In this document: piece by piece, positions 44,889 through 53,797 of the stretch
Numbering within the stretch: the stretch's first letter is position 1
How the letters are laid out: each line of letters starts with the position of its first letter
NCBI GenBank assembly: GCA_047608975.1
Contig: JBLFYM010000002.1
Span: 50,188 to 114,187, forward strand
Direction of reading: 5' to 3'
Length of the DNA stretch: 64,000 nucleotides
From: GCA-2715965 sp047608975
GTDB taxonomy: Bacteria > Verrucomicrobiota > Verrucomicrobiia > Limisphaerales > JAYPXF01
The notes under the pieces: generated by a model
The model's input: only the letters and a program-made list of their open reading frames with translations
What the model was told of the DNA's origin: nothing
Databases searched by the model: none
Position numbers and translations under genes: made by a program

Positions 44889-46370
44889 ATGCGTAAACAT
44901 TTCTTAGTGCTAGCCCTGGTGTCCTTATTTCCGATCACTGCGCAACTCCGAGGTGGCAACGCGGCCCTTGCTGATGCTGTCGAGGCGCGGGATTCGACCC
45001 GGGTCGCAAAATTCCTTGCTGACCGACCAAAGGTAAACGCCCCCCAGGTAGATGGCATGTCTGCCCTGCACTGGGCGGCTTATCATGACGATGCGAATCT
45101 GGGACAACGACTTCTCAAACTCGGGGCGAATGCTTCCGCGAAGAACCGTTATGGCATCACTCCGCTCTACCTCGCCTGCGTAAATGGAAACGCAGATCTT
45201 GTGGGCGCGTTGCTGGAATCAGGTGCCGATTCCAACGCCAAGATCGACGGCGGCGAAACCGCGTTGATGACCGCCGCCCGTACCGGAAAGGTAGGGGCAG
45301 TTGCCGCGCTTCTCGACGCAGGTGCAAAGGTTGATGCCAAAGAACGCAGAGAGCAGACGGCGATCATGTGGGCAGCGGCGGAAGGACATGTCGAAGTCGT
45401 GGATGCCCTGCTTTCGGCCGGGGCGGATTTTGAAACGCCTTTGGCTAAATCTGGCTTCACACCGTTTTTCTTCGCGGTGAGAGAAGGGGAGACGGAAGTG
45501 GTCAGGTTGCTGCTCAAAGCCGGGGCCGACGTCAAGGGCGTGATGCGCCCGAAGAATTCCAGAGGCAAGGCTCCCAAGAATGGAACGAGTCCTCTGCTGC
45601 TCGCGGTTGAAAATGGACACTACGATCTCGCAGTTGAGTTGCTTGAATCCGGTGCTGATCCGAATGACTCCCGCAGTGGCTATACCATTCTTCATTCGCT
45701 CACCTGGATTCGGAAACCCGACATCGGCGAATCCGCCAACGGGGATCCCAAGCCGGAAGGATCGGGGCGACGCACCAGTAAGCAGTTCATTCGGGAACTC
45801 GTGAGCTACGGTGCCGACGTCAATTTGCGACTCACCCGTGGGCGTAAAGCGGGTGGTGCCCGGTTCAGTGAGATCGGTGCCACGCCCTTCTTCATGGCTT
45901 CAGATCGTGCGGATCTCACCTACATGAAGCTGCTCGTCGAACTGGGCGCCGATCCGATGATTTCGAATTCGGACGGCACAACTCCCTTGATGGTGGCTGC
46001 CGGCATTGGAAGCCAGGCCCCGGAGGAGGAAGCCGGTTCGGAAACCGAATGCCTGGCCGCGGTGAAGTATCTGGTTTCACTGGGCGCGGAGATCAACACC
46101 GTTGATGCCCGCGGCGAAACCGCCATGCATGGCGCCGCCTACAAGAACCTTCCCTCCATGGCAAAATACCTGAACAGCATTGGTGCCGACATCAAGATCT
46201 GGAATACCGCGAACAAAATGAAACGGACGCCGTTGCTGATCGCGCAGGGATACCGACCGGGAAATTTCAAGCCGTCCTTCGCGACCGTGGCGGCCCTCAA
46301 GGAAGTCATGTTGGCGAATGGTGTCAAACCACCCGCCGGCCCCAAGCCCTCGCACACCAGGAAATACTAA
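44889..46370 (+). CDS. Exported ankyrin-repeat protein
   Basis: 493 residues from ATG at 44889 (signal FLVLALVSLFPITAQ); a start six codons earlier is less likely. About ten ankyrin repeats run from residue ~25 to 455, many close to consensus (GITPLYLACVNGNADLVGALL, GETALMTAARTGKVGAVAALL, TAIMWAAAEGHVEVVDALL, TTPLMVAAGIG, GETAMHGAAYK). Two longer loops interrupt the stack near residues 235 and 290. In many Acidobacteria and PVC genomes an ankyrin protein is the third member of the DUF1592-DUF1552 cluster. A periplasmic scaffold role is inferred. The C-terminus is basic. Confidence 0.9.
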   Translation: MRKHFLVLALVSLFPITAQLRGGNAALADAVEARDSTRVAKFLADRPKVNAPQVDGMSALHWAAYHDDANLGQRLLKLGANASAKNRYGITPLYLACVNGNADLVGALLESGADSNAKIDGGETALMTAARTGKVGAVAALLDAGAKVDAKERREQTAIMWAAAEGHVEVVDALLSAGADFETPLAKSGFTPFFFAVREGETEVVRLLLKAGADVKGVMRPKNSRGKAPKNGTSPLLLAVENGHYDLAVELLESGADPNDSRSGYTILHSLTWIRKPDIGESANGDPKPEGSGRRTSKQFIRELVSYGADVNLRLTRGRKAGGARFSEIGATPFFMASDRADLTYMKLLVELGADPMISNSDGTTPLMVAAGIGSQAPEEEAGSETECLAAVKYLVSLGAEINTVDARGETAMHGAAYKNLPSMAKYLNSIGADIKIWNTANKMKRTPLLIAQGYRPGNFKPSFATVAALKEVMLANGVKPPAGPKPSHTRKY

Positions 46371-46471
46371 AGCAGCCTGTTGGAGTTCTCTTCAAATTCC
46401 TCTGTCAGATACTTCTTCGTCCTTGGGAATTGCCCGGAGCAGGATCGGAGTTCAGTCTCCCGCGTTCACAC

Positions 46472-48412
46472 ATGAAACCACTCTCTCCACTATTCGCTGC
46501 GTTGCTGTTGGCCACAGCCATTTTCACCGGAAGCAGTGCCGCTCCCCCTGTCCCACAGACAGCTCAAGAAACGTGGGCGGGTTACGATCCACGGGCGGAG
46601 GCGTTGGAGACGGAGATCATTCGTGAATCAGTGGCGGACGGCATCGTATTGCGACACGTCCGCTATGTTGTTGGAACTTTCGGTGGGAAGAAAACCCGGG
46701 TTGCCGCGCTCTATGCGTTTCCGGAGCAAGGAGCAAGGCTGCCGGGGATCGTGCAGATTCATGGCGGTGGCCAGCGGGCCCTTCCGTCGACGGTTCAGTT
46801 CTGGGCCTCGCACGGCTATGCCGCGATTGCGGTGAACTGGGGGGAACATGTGATTGGAGAAAAAGACGATCCCAACACCGACTGGGCGGGGATTCCGGCC
46901 GGCTTTCTCTCTCCGAAGCATCACAACGATGTTTCTCCTGACGAGGGAACGGTCTATGAACAGCCGCATCCGTGGAACAGCAGCTGGCTCCTCTACTCGG
47001 CGGCAGCCCGGCGGGCGATCACGTTTCTTGAGCAACAACCGGAAGCCGATGGCGACAACGTTGGCATCACCGGCCATAGCATGGGCGGTCGTCTCACGGT
47101 CTTGACGGCGACAGATCCCCGGGTGAAGGCGGCTTCGCCATCCGTTGGCGGGAGCGGTTACCTGTATTCTGATATCCTCGGAATTCCCGGATCTGCGCGG
47201 CGCATGAAGGCGGATCGAGCGCTCTACGACGCGACGCTGGACTGTAAGGCGTATTGGCCGCTCATCCGTTGCCCGTTGATGTTCCTCGGGGCAACCGGCG
47301 ATTTTAATTCGCCCATGGAGAAGGTGGTTCGCGGATTCCGCACATTGCCGGAGGGGAACGGTGCCATGTCTTTCACCCCGCATATGAACCACCGATTCAC
47401 GGCCGACAACTACGCCGCCCGAATCCGATGGTTTGAGACTCATCTCAGGGGGACGTTCAAGTTCCCGAAGACGGCGACCGCCAGATTGGAACTCAATACT
47501 GCAAACGGTGTCCCTCGACTCATCGTTCGTCCGGATCTTTCGGGGCCACACAAACTCAAAGAAGTGCGGATTCTCTACGGTTACGATCGAGAGCCACGAG
47601 TGCGCTTCTGGCGAACTGCGAAAACAACCCGTAACGGCGAAACCTTTACCGCCGCTTGTCCGGTGATGGACCTCAACGAACCCCTCTTCGCCTTTGCCAA
47701 TATCATTTATGATACCGGCGAATCGCTGGTGATGCCGCGTGGTTATGCGGATACGCCGCTGCTCACGGTCTCCAGCGAATACCGGCAGGCCTTCCCCTCG
47801 CAACTGGTCGCTGCCGGTGTGAAACCGACTGGCAAGCGTCAACGCCTGATTGAGGACTTTGAACACGGTTGGCGTGACTGGTCACTGGTCGGTGTGGGGC
47901 ACAGTACTCATTGGAACTACGAGACCCACAAAGTGAACGATCCCGCATTCTGTGGTCCACGTGGAGGATTGCTGGCTCTGGAGATCACGACGAGTGCAAC
48001 GGACAATACCCTTGCTGTGATCTTGGAAACCGACAAGTGGCGCGGCTACACGGGGCGCAAGGTTCGTCGCTACTGTGCCCTGATAAAACTGCCGGAGGCA
48101 GGCTCGCATACACTCAAAGTGCCCGTTGGCAATTTCTTCACAGCAGCGGGTGAAGGCCTCGATACCTACGACTTCGTCACGAGTCTGATACTCACGCCGG
48201 GGCAGAAAGAGCTGCCGCAGAAAGTGAAAAAAACGTGGCAGGGAAAAATCCCGACCTTCGACAACATCCGCTGGGTGGGCGGTGAATTTGTCGATCGGCC
48301 CCGCACGTATCTGAAGGCGGGCGCGTCCGAGGTTGATGCCGATGCTGCTTTCGCTGAACAGTTCGACCAGGCAGTGCAGCAGTCTGTCGAGCGCGAGTCG
48401 CGGGACCGGTGA
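46472..48412 (+). CDS. Secreted alpha/beta hydrolase (acetylxylan esterase/dienelactone hydrolase-like) with C-terminal sandwich domain
   Basis: 646 residues from ATG at 46472, signal cut near TGSSAAPP. The hydrolase domain covers residues ~60-330. The nucleophile elbow is GHSMGGRL, the acid is probably the Asp in FLGATGDFNSP, and the His is in TPHMNHRF. LPGIVQIHGGGQRA supplies the oxyanion region. A second part, residues ~335-450, is a beta-rich C-terminal domain seen in PhoPQ-type and acetylxylan esterase relatives. The last ~190 residues (IEDFEHGWRDWSLVG, VRRYCALIKLPEAG) resemble a carbohydrate-binding sandwich. This suggests an esterase acting on polysaccharide. Confidence 0.8.
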   Translation: MKPLSPLFAALLLATAIFTGSSAAPPVPQTAQETWAGYDPRAEALETEIIRESVADGIVLRHVRYVVGTFGGKKTRVAALYAFPEQGARLPGIVQIHGGGQRALPSTVQFWASHGYAAIAVNWGEHVIGEKDDPNTDWAGIPAGFLSPKHHNDVSPDEGTVYEQPHPWNSSWLLYSAAARRAITFLEQQPEADGDNVGITGHSMGGRLTVLTATDPRVKAASPSVGGSGYLYSDILGIPGSARRMKADRALYDATLDCKAYWPLIRCPLMFLGATGDFNSPMEKVVRGFRTLPEGNGAMSFTPHMNHRFTADNYAARIRWFETHLRGTFKFPKTATARLELNTANGVPRLIVRPDLSGPHKLKEVRILYGYDREPRVRFWRTAKTTRNGETFTAACPVMDLNEPLFAFANIIYDTGESLVMPRGYADTPLLTVSSEYRQAFPSQLVAAGVKPTGKRQRLIEDFEHGWRDWSLVGVGHSTHWNYETHKVNDPAFCGPRGGLLALEITTSATDNTLAVILETDKWRGYTGRKVRRYCALIKLPEAGSHTLKVPVGNFFTAAGEGLDTYDFVTSLILTPGQKELPQKVKKTWQGKIPTFDNIRWVGGEFVDRPRTYLKAGASEVDADAAFAEQFDQAVQQSVERESRDR

Positions 48413-48453
48413 AAGCCGTTTGGGTGTCGTTTCTGCACGGCTGAATCGCTTGC

Positions 48454-49071
48454 TCAACGGCCGGGAGTGCCCCGTTTTATGGTTGGCACCGCCCGCGCCC
48501 ACGCGCCCCAGACCCGGAGGTATTCCGGCGTGAATGTCGAGCCGTCGCCGTTGGCGTCCAGTTGTTCGAATATTGCGTTGGCGACTGATTTGTCCGAAAT
48601 CCCCGAGAGGAACAAAAACTCACCGCGACTGACCTGCCCATCCCGGTCGACATCGATCTCCGCCATGATGGCTTTGGCCTCGTCGGTGATCCGGCGATTT
48701 ACGACATATTCATCACGGGAAATGAAACCGTTCGCGTCGGAATCCGAAGCCCGGAAAATCCCGGCGCGGCTTTGGGGATTCAGGTAACGCCCCTTGTCCA
48801 CATACTCCTCGCGGGACAGTCGTCCGTCGCGGTCGAGATCGATGATGTTGAAATGTTGACCGTAGGCTGCCACCTGCGCCTCGGTTCCGGCATCCCGTCC
48901 CTGTGAACCAAGATGCTTCAGAATTGCCGCCGGTGTCAGTTCTGCACTGAGCGTGGGAAGGCTCGTCAGCGGACTGCCCAACAAACAGGCGAGTAGTAGC
49001 CACATTGCCGGCCGGTTAGATGCGGCGATTCCGTGAGTTGCTCGGTTCGCTCCCAAGAATGAGAAATTCAT
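48454..49071 (-). CDS. Exported EF-hand calcium-binding protein
   Basis: 205 residues from ATG at 49071; the upstream frame is unlike a leader. The signal region is WLLLACLLGSPLTSLPTLSAE. Three canonical EF loops follow: DLDRDGRLSREE, DSDANGFISRDE and DVDRDGQVSRGE. A fourth, DANGDGSTFTPE, has one extra residue and probably weak binding. The spacing of ~30 residues suits two paired hands. Calcium sensing or buffering outside the cytoplasm is inferred. It is divergent from the STN-domain gene, with 120 bases between starts. Confidence 0.85.
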   Translation of the reverse strand: MNFSFLGANRATHGIAASNRPAMWLLLACLLGSPLTSLPTLSAELTPAAILKHLGSQGRDAGTEAQVAAYGQHFNIIDLDRDGRLSREEYVDKGRYLNPQSRAGIFRASDSDANGFISRDEYVVNRRITDEAKAIMAEIDVDRDGQVSRGEFLFLSGISDKSVANAIFEQLDANGDGSTFTPEYLRVWGAWARAVPTIKRGTPGR

Positions 49072-49191
49072 GAAAATGATCCTCGGCCCATTCGAACCGG
49101 TAGGCAAGGCCCTGTCGGGCACCATCGTAACGGAAAATAGTTTGCAGGATTTGGTGGTGGCGCGCGTGTTGGAGGGAAAGAACACCACAAC

Positions 49192-50103
49192 ATGAAATTC
49201 TCAAAATCCATCAAGCCCTGCAGTCGCACGTTCGCAGCCCTGATCATTTCCGGACTGCTGTGCTCGGTCGCTTCCGCTGCGAAGCCATCTATCCTCCGCC
49301 CTCCTCATGCGCCGGGACATAGCCCCGTCGTGGAAACCGTGAAGATGAGTTTTCCGGATATTGAGTTCGTTCAGGACCCGATGTCCGAAGTTGTCGATTA
49401 TCTGCGAGAAAACCTGTCTGGTGAAAATGTGAACTTCGTTCTTTCGGATGAAATTGCCGACGTTGAGGTCAACCTTCGGCTGCGGAATGTGTCCTTTGCC
49501 CAACTTACCAAGGCGCTCGAGATCTCGTCTGGCGGACGAGTGCAGATCGAAGCGGTGGAGGCCGGGCTTTATCATGTCAGGCCGGGCGAAGTGCGCTACG
49601 TTCCACTCAAACCAGTCCTTCGTGTGTTCAACCTTTCCAAATATTTGTCAGGGAAGCCGGACACTGAATCCGCCCGGGCCATTGAAGACCTTATGAGGAC
49701 GGTTGATTTGGCGTTCGACATGCTGAACGATGCCAAGCGTTCAGCGAACGGCTCCAAGTCAGCAAAGTCGAAAAAGCCCCTGAATTCACAGTTTCATCCC
49801 GGCACGAAGCTGATGCTGGTCATCGGTTCTCCTGAAGACGTTGACGTTTTCCACGAAGTGACCAGCCAATTGCTGGAACAGCCGCGAGCCCCATCGCGCG
49901 GTTCATACGGCATGGGGATGCGTGGGGGAATGGGCGGACTGGGGGGGATGGATGATGGGAGCGAAGGCGACGGGATGGAAGGCGCTTATGGTGGAGACGC
50001 TGGTGGTGGGACATTTCAGCGTCGGTCGTCCGGCAAATCCAAAGCGGGAATGGGTGGCGGAGCCCCGGGCGGATTGTCTCGTCGATCGATTGCCGAGCCT
50101 TGA
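49192..50103 (+). CDS. Exported STN-like (secretin/TonB N-terminal) domain protein with Gly-rich tail
   Basis: 303 residues; signal FAALIISGLLCSVASAAKP. Residues ~40-125 resemble a secretin/TonB short N-terminal domain: PMSEVVDYLRENLSGENVNFVLSDE, then VNLRLRNVSFAQLTKALEIS and GGRVQIEAVEAGLYHVRPG. This is the module that contacts partner proteins in secretins and FecA-type receptors. Residues ~225-300 are low-complexity Gly/Met/Ser. There is no barrel or secretin domain, so it is a stand-alone module. It lies 22 bases before the sigma-factor gene, which suggests a signalling link. Confidence 0.7.
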   Translation: MKFSKSIKPCSRTFAALIISGLLCSVASAAKPSILRPPHAPGHSPVVETVKMSFPDIEFVQDPMSEVVDYLRENLSGENVNFVLSDEIADVEVNLRLRNVSFAQLTKALEISSGGRVQIEAVEAGLYHVRPGEVRYVPLKPVLRVFNLSKYLSGKPDTESARAIEDLMRTVDLAFDMLNDAKRSANGSKSAKSKKPLNSQFHPGTKLMLVIGSPEDVDVFHEVTSQLLEQPRAPSRGSYGMGMRGGMGGLGGMDDGSEGDGMEGAYGGDAGGGTFQRRSSGKSKAGMGGGAPGGLSRRSIAEP

Positions 50104-50125
50104 GCCCGGTGGTAGTCTCTATCGA

Positions 50126-50761
50126 GTGTCCTCACCGATTGCCATCGTGTCGTTCCCGGGCTCAGAGGCAGATTCACTGCCGCACGAAATTCGTGCGGCA
50201 ATTCCCGTTTCGGACACCGCCGAATTGACGGCGGCCATGGCGAATGGCGACGAGGCCGCCTTTGCCCGTTTCTTCGAACTCTACTTCAACCGCCTCCTCC
50301 GCTATCTGCTGGTTGTATCGCGCGGGGATGAGGTTGCCGCCCGCGATGCCCTGCAGGACACGATGACGCGTGTCGCCAAGCATGTGCGACGCTTTGAGGA
50401 AGATCAGGTGCTTTGGGATTGGCTCACGGTTTTGGCCCGGAGCGCTGCCCGGGACGCGGGGCGGAAACAGACCCGCTATCGAAACCTGTTGGCCCGTTTC
50501 TTCGAAAAACTTCCGCCCGATCTCGCGCCGTCCGGTGATTCCCAATCGGAGGACCTTATGAATTCCGCCTTGGAAGCTGCGCTGGTGGCAATTGGGGAGG
50601 AGGATCGGGGCCTGATCGAAGCGAAGTACTTTGAGGGCGCGTCGGTGCGTGAACTTTCCCGTGCCCGACAAGTGACCGAGAAGTCGGTGGAATCGCGACT
50701 GCTGCGAATCCGACGCCGACTGCGGGACGAAATGAACAAGCAATTGAGCGATGAAAGATAG
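50126..50761 (+). CDS. ECF-type RNA polymerase sigma factor
   Basis: 211 residues from GTG at 50126; the open frame extends into the previous gene's Gly-rich tail, which is not sigma-like. Region 2 is DEAAFARFFELYFNRLLRYLL...AARDALQDTMTRVAKHV. The -10-binding helix region is VLWDWLTVLARSAARDAGRK, and region 4 is IEAKYFEGASVRELSRARQ and VESRLLRIRRRLRDEM, a helix-turn-helix. The linker is of ECF length. It overlaps the next gene by 11 bases, typical of a sigma/anti-sigma pair. Expected targets are unknown; autoregulation of its own operon is common. Confidence 0.85.
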   Translation: MSSPIAIVSFPGSEADSLPHEIRAAIPVSDTAELTAAMANGDEAAFARFFELYFNRLLRYLLVVSRGDEVAARDALQDTMTRVAKHVRRFEEDQVLWDWLTVLARSAARDAGRKQTRYRNLLARFFEKLPPDLAPSGDSQSEDLMNSALEAALVAIGEEDRGLIEAKYFEGASVRELSRARQVTEKSVESRLLRIRRRLRDEMNKQLSDER

Positions 50762-51152
50762 ATCCAATCGGGACGAACTCTTGGAGGAGATGCTGAACGA
50801 CGTCGCGTCTCCCGACTTCCGGCAAACGCTGCTCGCCTCAACGGTTCGTGCGGCGAATCACCGCAAGGTCAGGCGAAGGGTCGGAGCACTCGCCTGTTTG
50901 TTCGTGCCACTGCTCCTGTTGTTGCAATTGCAGCAAGGGGAGGAGGCATCGCCACGCGCGGTGCTGAACACCTCCGATCGAACGCCAGTAATTCAGCCGG
51001 CCGAACCGGATCGGACTTCGCTCAACCCCACCATTATTTCGGACGATGAACTGTTCGCCATGTTTCCGGACTACGCCCTCGCGTTGGTCGGCCGTCCCGG
51101 CGAGCAACAGCTGGTGGTCTTGGGCGAGCGATCGGGTGACGGGGTGCAATGA
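50751..51152 (+). CDS. Single-TM protein, probable anti-sigma factor
   Basis: 133 residues. The N-terminal ~45 residues are charged and predicted cytoplasmic (DELLEEMLNDVASPDFRQTLL, HRKVRRR). One TM helix follows (VGALACLFVPLLLLLQL), then a ~70-residue external tail (IISDDELFAMFPDYALALVGRPG). No ZAS zinc motif (HxxxCxxC) is seen. The assignment rests on topology and on the 11-base overlap with the sigma gene, so it is moderate. The stop is followed by an 87-base spacer. Confidence 0.6.
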   Translation: MKDRSNRDELLEEMLNDVASPDFRQTLLASTVRAANHRKVRRRVGALACLFVPLLLLLQLQQGEEASPRAVLNTSDRTPVIQPAEPDRTSLNPTIISDDELFAMFPDYALALVGRPGEQQLVVLGERSGDGVQ

Positions 51153-51239
51153 AGCCGGAGGCTTCGCAGCGATGGGCAGGTTGGAGAACATCTGGGGTAG
51201 TTTGATTGACTGTTTGCCAGCGATCGTTTTCATGAAAGC

Positions 51240-52391
51240 GTGTCGATTCTGAAACTGTCGAAAAAGACATTTGCTCTCCTGCTCGTTGTCTTTGTTTTGG
51301 GGATGTTGATCGCGCCTGCCGCAGATTCGGCGGAAGCGCGGAGGTTTGTTACCAGCAGCAGACTCCAGCTCGGGACACAGGCCAATCTCACGGCATCGGT
51401 GCGTGCTGGAGACGTTGATGGCGACAATGACCTCGACATCGTCGTGGCCAACGGACGCCATTGGTCGCAGCAGAACTTTGTCTTCTTCAACCAGGGTCGC
51501 AGTCGATTCAATCTGGCGCGCCCTCTCGGCCTGGACCTTGCGACGTCTTACGCGGCCGAACTTGCAGACCTGGACGGAGATGGCGATCTCGACATCGCGG
51601 TCGGTAACGATACCGCGCCCAATGAAATTTTTCTCAACGAGGGTCGCGGACAGTTCAAATTGCATGCCCGCTTTGGGGAAGCCGTGAGCATCCGGAGCCT
51701 CACGCTCGCTGATATTGATGGAGACGGCGATGTGGACATCCTCGCCAATGCCCGTGGCCGGCAGAATCTAATCCACCTGAACGATGGTTCCGCCCGGTTC
51801 CCGAGTTCGCAGCCATTCGGTAACGCGAACGATTCCACGATCGATGTCGCCATCGCGGATCTGAACGAGGACGGAAATGTTGACCTGATCCTTGCCAACC
51901 GCGACGCGCAGCAAAATTGTGTTCTGCTCAACGATGGCCGGAGCGGCTTTCGCGAACGCATTCCCTTTGGAACCGGTCGTGACGAAACCCGGGCCGTCGC
52001 CGTTGCCGATCTGGATGGTGATGGTCACCTCGATTGGGTGGTCGGCAACATTGGGCAAAAGAACGCCGTTTACTTCGGTGATGGGAAGGGAGCGGCCCGA
52101 GAGTTCGTGGACTTCGGAAGGGCGGACGGACGGACCTACTCACTCGCCATCGCCGACATGGACCAAGATGGCCGAGTCGATATCGTCGTGGGAAACACCG
52201 CCCAGGAAAACGCGGTCCACTTCAATCAAGGCGGCGGAAAGAAATTTCGCGAACAACGATTTGGTGATGCGTCAGAGATAACCTACAACCTGGATCTGGG
52301 TGACTTCGACGGGAATGGTTCCACCGATATCGTGGTCGCCAATTCTGACGGCCGGAATTCGATCTATCTCAACCTTCCGAAGAGACGCTAG
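51240..52391 (+). CDS. Exported FG-GAP/VCBS repeat beta-propeller protein
   Basis: 383 residues from a GTG at 51240 (no in-frame ATG precedes the leader). Signal: FALLLVVFVLGMLIAPAADS. Seven repeats of the D-x-D-x-D-G-x-x-D-x-V/L pattern follow at ~50-residue spacing: DVDGDNDLDIVV, DLDGDGDLDIAV, DIDGDGDVDILA, DLNEDGNVDLIL, DLDGDGHLDWVV, DMDQDGRVDIVV, DFDGNGSTDIVV. Seven suits a complete integrin-like propeller with calcium in each loop. No anchor is visible, so it is probably periplasmic or released. The PQQ-like gene begins 12 bases later, so they are likely co-transcribed. Confidence 0.88.
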   Translation: MSILKLSKKTFALLLVVFVLGMLIAPAADSAEARRFVTSSRLQLGTQANLTASVRAGDVDGDNDLDIVVANGRHWSQQNFVFFNQGRSRFNLARPLGLDLATSYAAELADLDGDGDLDIAVGNDTAPNEIFLNEGRGQFKLHARFGEAVSIRSLTLADIDGDGDVDILANARGRQNLIHLNDGSARFPSSQPFGNANDSTIDVAIADLNEDGNVDLILANRDAQQNCVLLNDGRSGFRERIPFGTGRDETRAVAVADLDGDGHLDWVVGNIGQKNAVYFGDGKGAAREFVDFGRADGRTYSLAIADMDQDGRVDIVVGNTAQENAVHFNQGGGKKFREQRFGDASEITYNLDLGDFDGNGSTDIVVANSDGRNSIYLNLPKRR

Positions 52392-52403
52392 TCAGGAAAA
52401 AAT

Positions 52404-53753
52404 ATGAAAGTTCTACTCCCAATGTTGCTGAGTTGCCTCTGCTGCACATTTTCCCCAACCGCACGGGCGGCGGCATCCCAGAATTGGCCCACCTTCCGCG
52501 GTCCGGGCGCAGCCGGAGTTGCCGCGGGGTATCCGCTGCCAACGAATTGGAATGCCGATCCGGCAGCGGACGAACCCGCGGGTGTACTCTGGCGCACGCC
52601 AGTGCCTGGACTCGGACACTCCAGTCCGGTGATTTGGGGTGATCGCTTGTTCCTCTGCACAGCGGTCTCCGAAAATGGAAAAACGCAATTGATGCTGGGT
52701 TCTGGTGGCCGCCCGACCGCCGCCGACGAATCCGGCGCTCATCGATGGATGGTTCTTTGCTACAGCAAAACAACCGGCAAAGAACTCTGGCGTCGCACTG
52801 CTCGGAAAGGAGCGCCTCGCGCCACCCGCCATGTCAAAGCGACCCAGGCGAACACCAGTGTTTCAGTCGATGGCAAGAACGTCGTCGCCTTCTTCGGTTC
52901 CGAAGGACTCTACTGTTATGACCTGGATGGAAATCTCAAGTGGAGCCGTGATCTCGGTGTCGTCAACATCAGCAAATATGGAATCGGTTGGGGCTATGCC
53001 AGTTCGCCCGCAGTTTATCAGGACCGTATTGCCCTCGTCTGCGACGATCCTTCGAACCCGTTCGTAATTGTTCTCCGGCTCTCGGATGGCAAGGAACTCT
53101 GGCGGGTTTCCCGCAAAGGCATTTCTGATCGCAGTTGGGGAACACCGCTCATCCATAAGGGGCCCAAGAAGACGCAGGTCATCGTCAATGGTTGGCCGTG
53201 GGTCATGTCCTACGATCTCGAAACGGGCGCTGTGCTTTGGAAAATCAAAGGCGGCGGAGACAACCCAATCCCAACCCCATTTGTCGCCAACGGTTGGATC
53301 TATATCACCAGCGCTCATGGAGCCAAGTCGCCCATCTACGTCGTCCGCCCAGAAGCGCGTGGCGACATTACCCCTTCGGATGAGAAGCAGCCGAACGAGG
53401 GCATCGTCTGGAGCGTGCCCCGAGGCGGTTCCTACATGTCCACCCCAGTCGTCCATCGCGACTATATCCACCTCGGAACATCCAGCATCGTGCGCTGTTT
53501 CAACGCCCAGACCGGAGAGAACATCTACGCCGAACGCCTCGGCCGTGGAGCCTCCATCATCGCGTCCCTCGTCGCCGGGGACGGAAAGGTGTACTGCACC
53601 TCAGAGCACGGCACGGTCTACGTATTGGCCGCTGGTAAGGAATTCAAAATCCTGGCGAAGAATCCCATGGGCGAACCCTGCTTCGCCACGCCCGCCATCT
53701 CCAAAGGCACCCTCTATTTTCGGACGACAAAGAGCCTGGTCGCGATCCGGTAA
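52404..53753 (+). CDS. Exported PQQ-like beta-propeller protein
   Basis: 449 residues with a signal peptide (LLPMLLSCLCCTFSPTARA). The start of the mature part, NWPTFRGPGAAGVAA, is typical of PVC outer-membrane-assembly-like (BamB/PQQ) propellers. Blades are marked by YCYDLDGNLKWSRD, LSDGKELWRVSRKG, YDLETGAVLWKIKGG, FNAQTGENIYAERLG. The final blade closes with the last strand TLYFRTTKSLVAIR. No catalytic Asp/Glu/Ca site for true PQQ dehydrogenases is apparent, so it is probably a binding protein. It converges on the ceramidase-like gene 44 bases away. Confidence 0.88.
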   Translation: MKVLLPMLLSCLCCTFSPTARAAASQNWPTFRGPGAAGVAAGYPLPTNWNADPAADEPAGVLWRTPVPGLGHSSPVIWGDRLFLCTAVSENGKTQLMLGSGGRPTAADESGAHRWMVLCYSKTTGKELWRRTARKGAPRATRHVKATQANTSVSVDGKNVVAFFGSEGLYCYDLDGNLKWSRDLGVVNISKYGIGWGYASSPAVYQDRIALVCDDPSNPFVIVLRLSDGKELWRVSRKGISDRSWGTPLIHKGPKKTQVIVNGWPWVMSYDLETGAVLWKIKGGGDNPIPTPFVANGWIYITSAHGAKSPIYVVRPEARGDITPSDEKQPNEGIVWSVPRGGSYMSTPVVHRDYIHLGTSSIVRCFNAQTGENIYAERLGRGASIIASLVAGDGKVYCTSEHGTVYVLAAGKEFKILAKNPMGEPCFATPAISKGTLYFRTTKSLVAIR

Positions 53754-53797
53754 TGGCTGAGCTCCGGACGAAGCGCCGGGCAATCCGATGTTTCAGA

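Noticed and set aside
49922..50125. N-terminal extension of the sigma factor into the STN gene
   Set aside because: The extra 68 residues are an out-of-frame reading of a Gly-rich tail and are not sigma-like.
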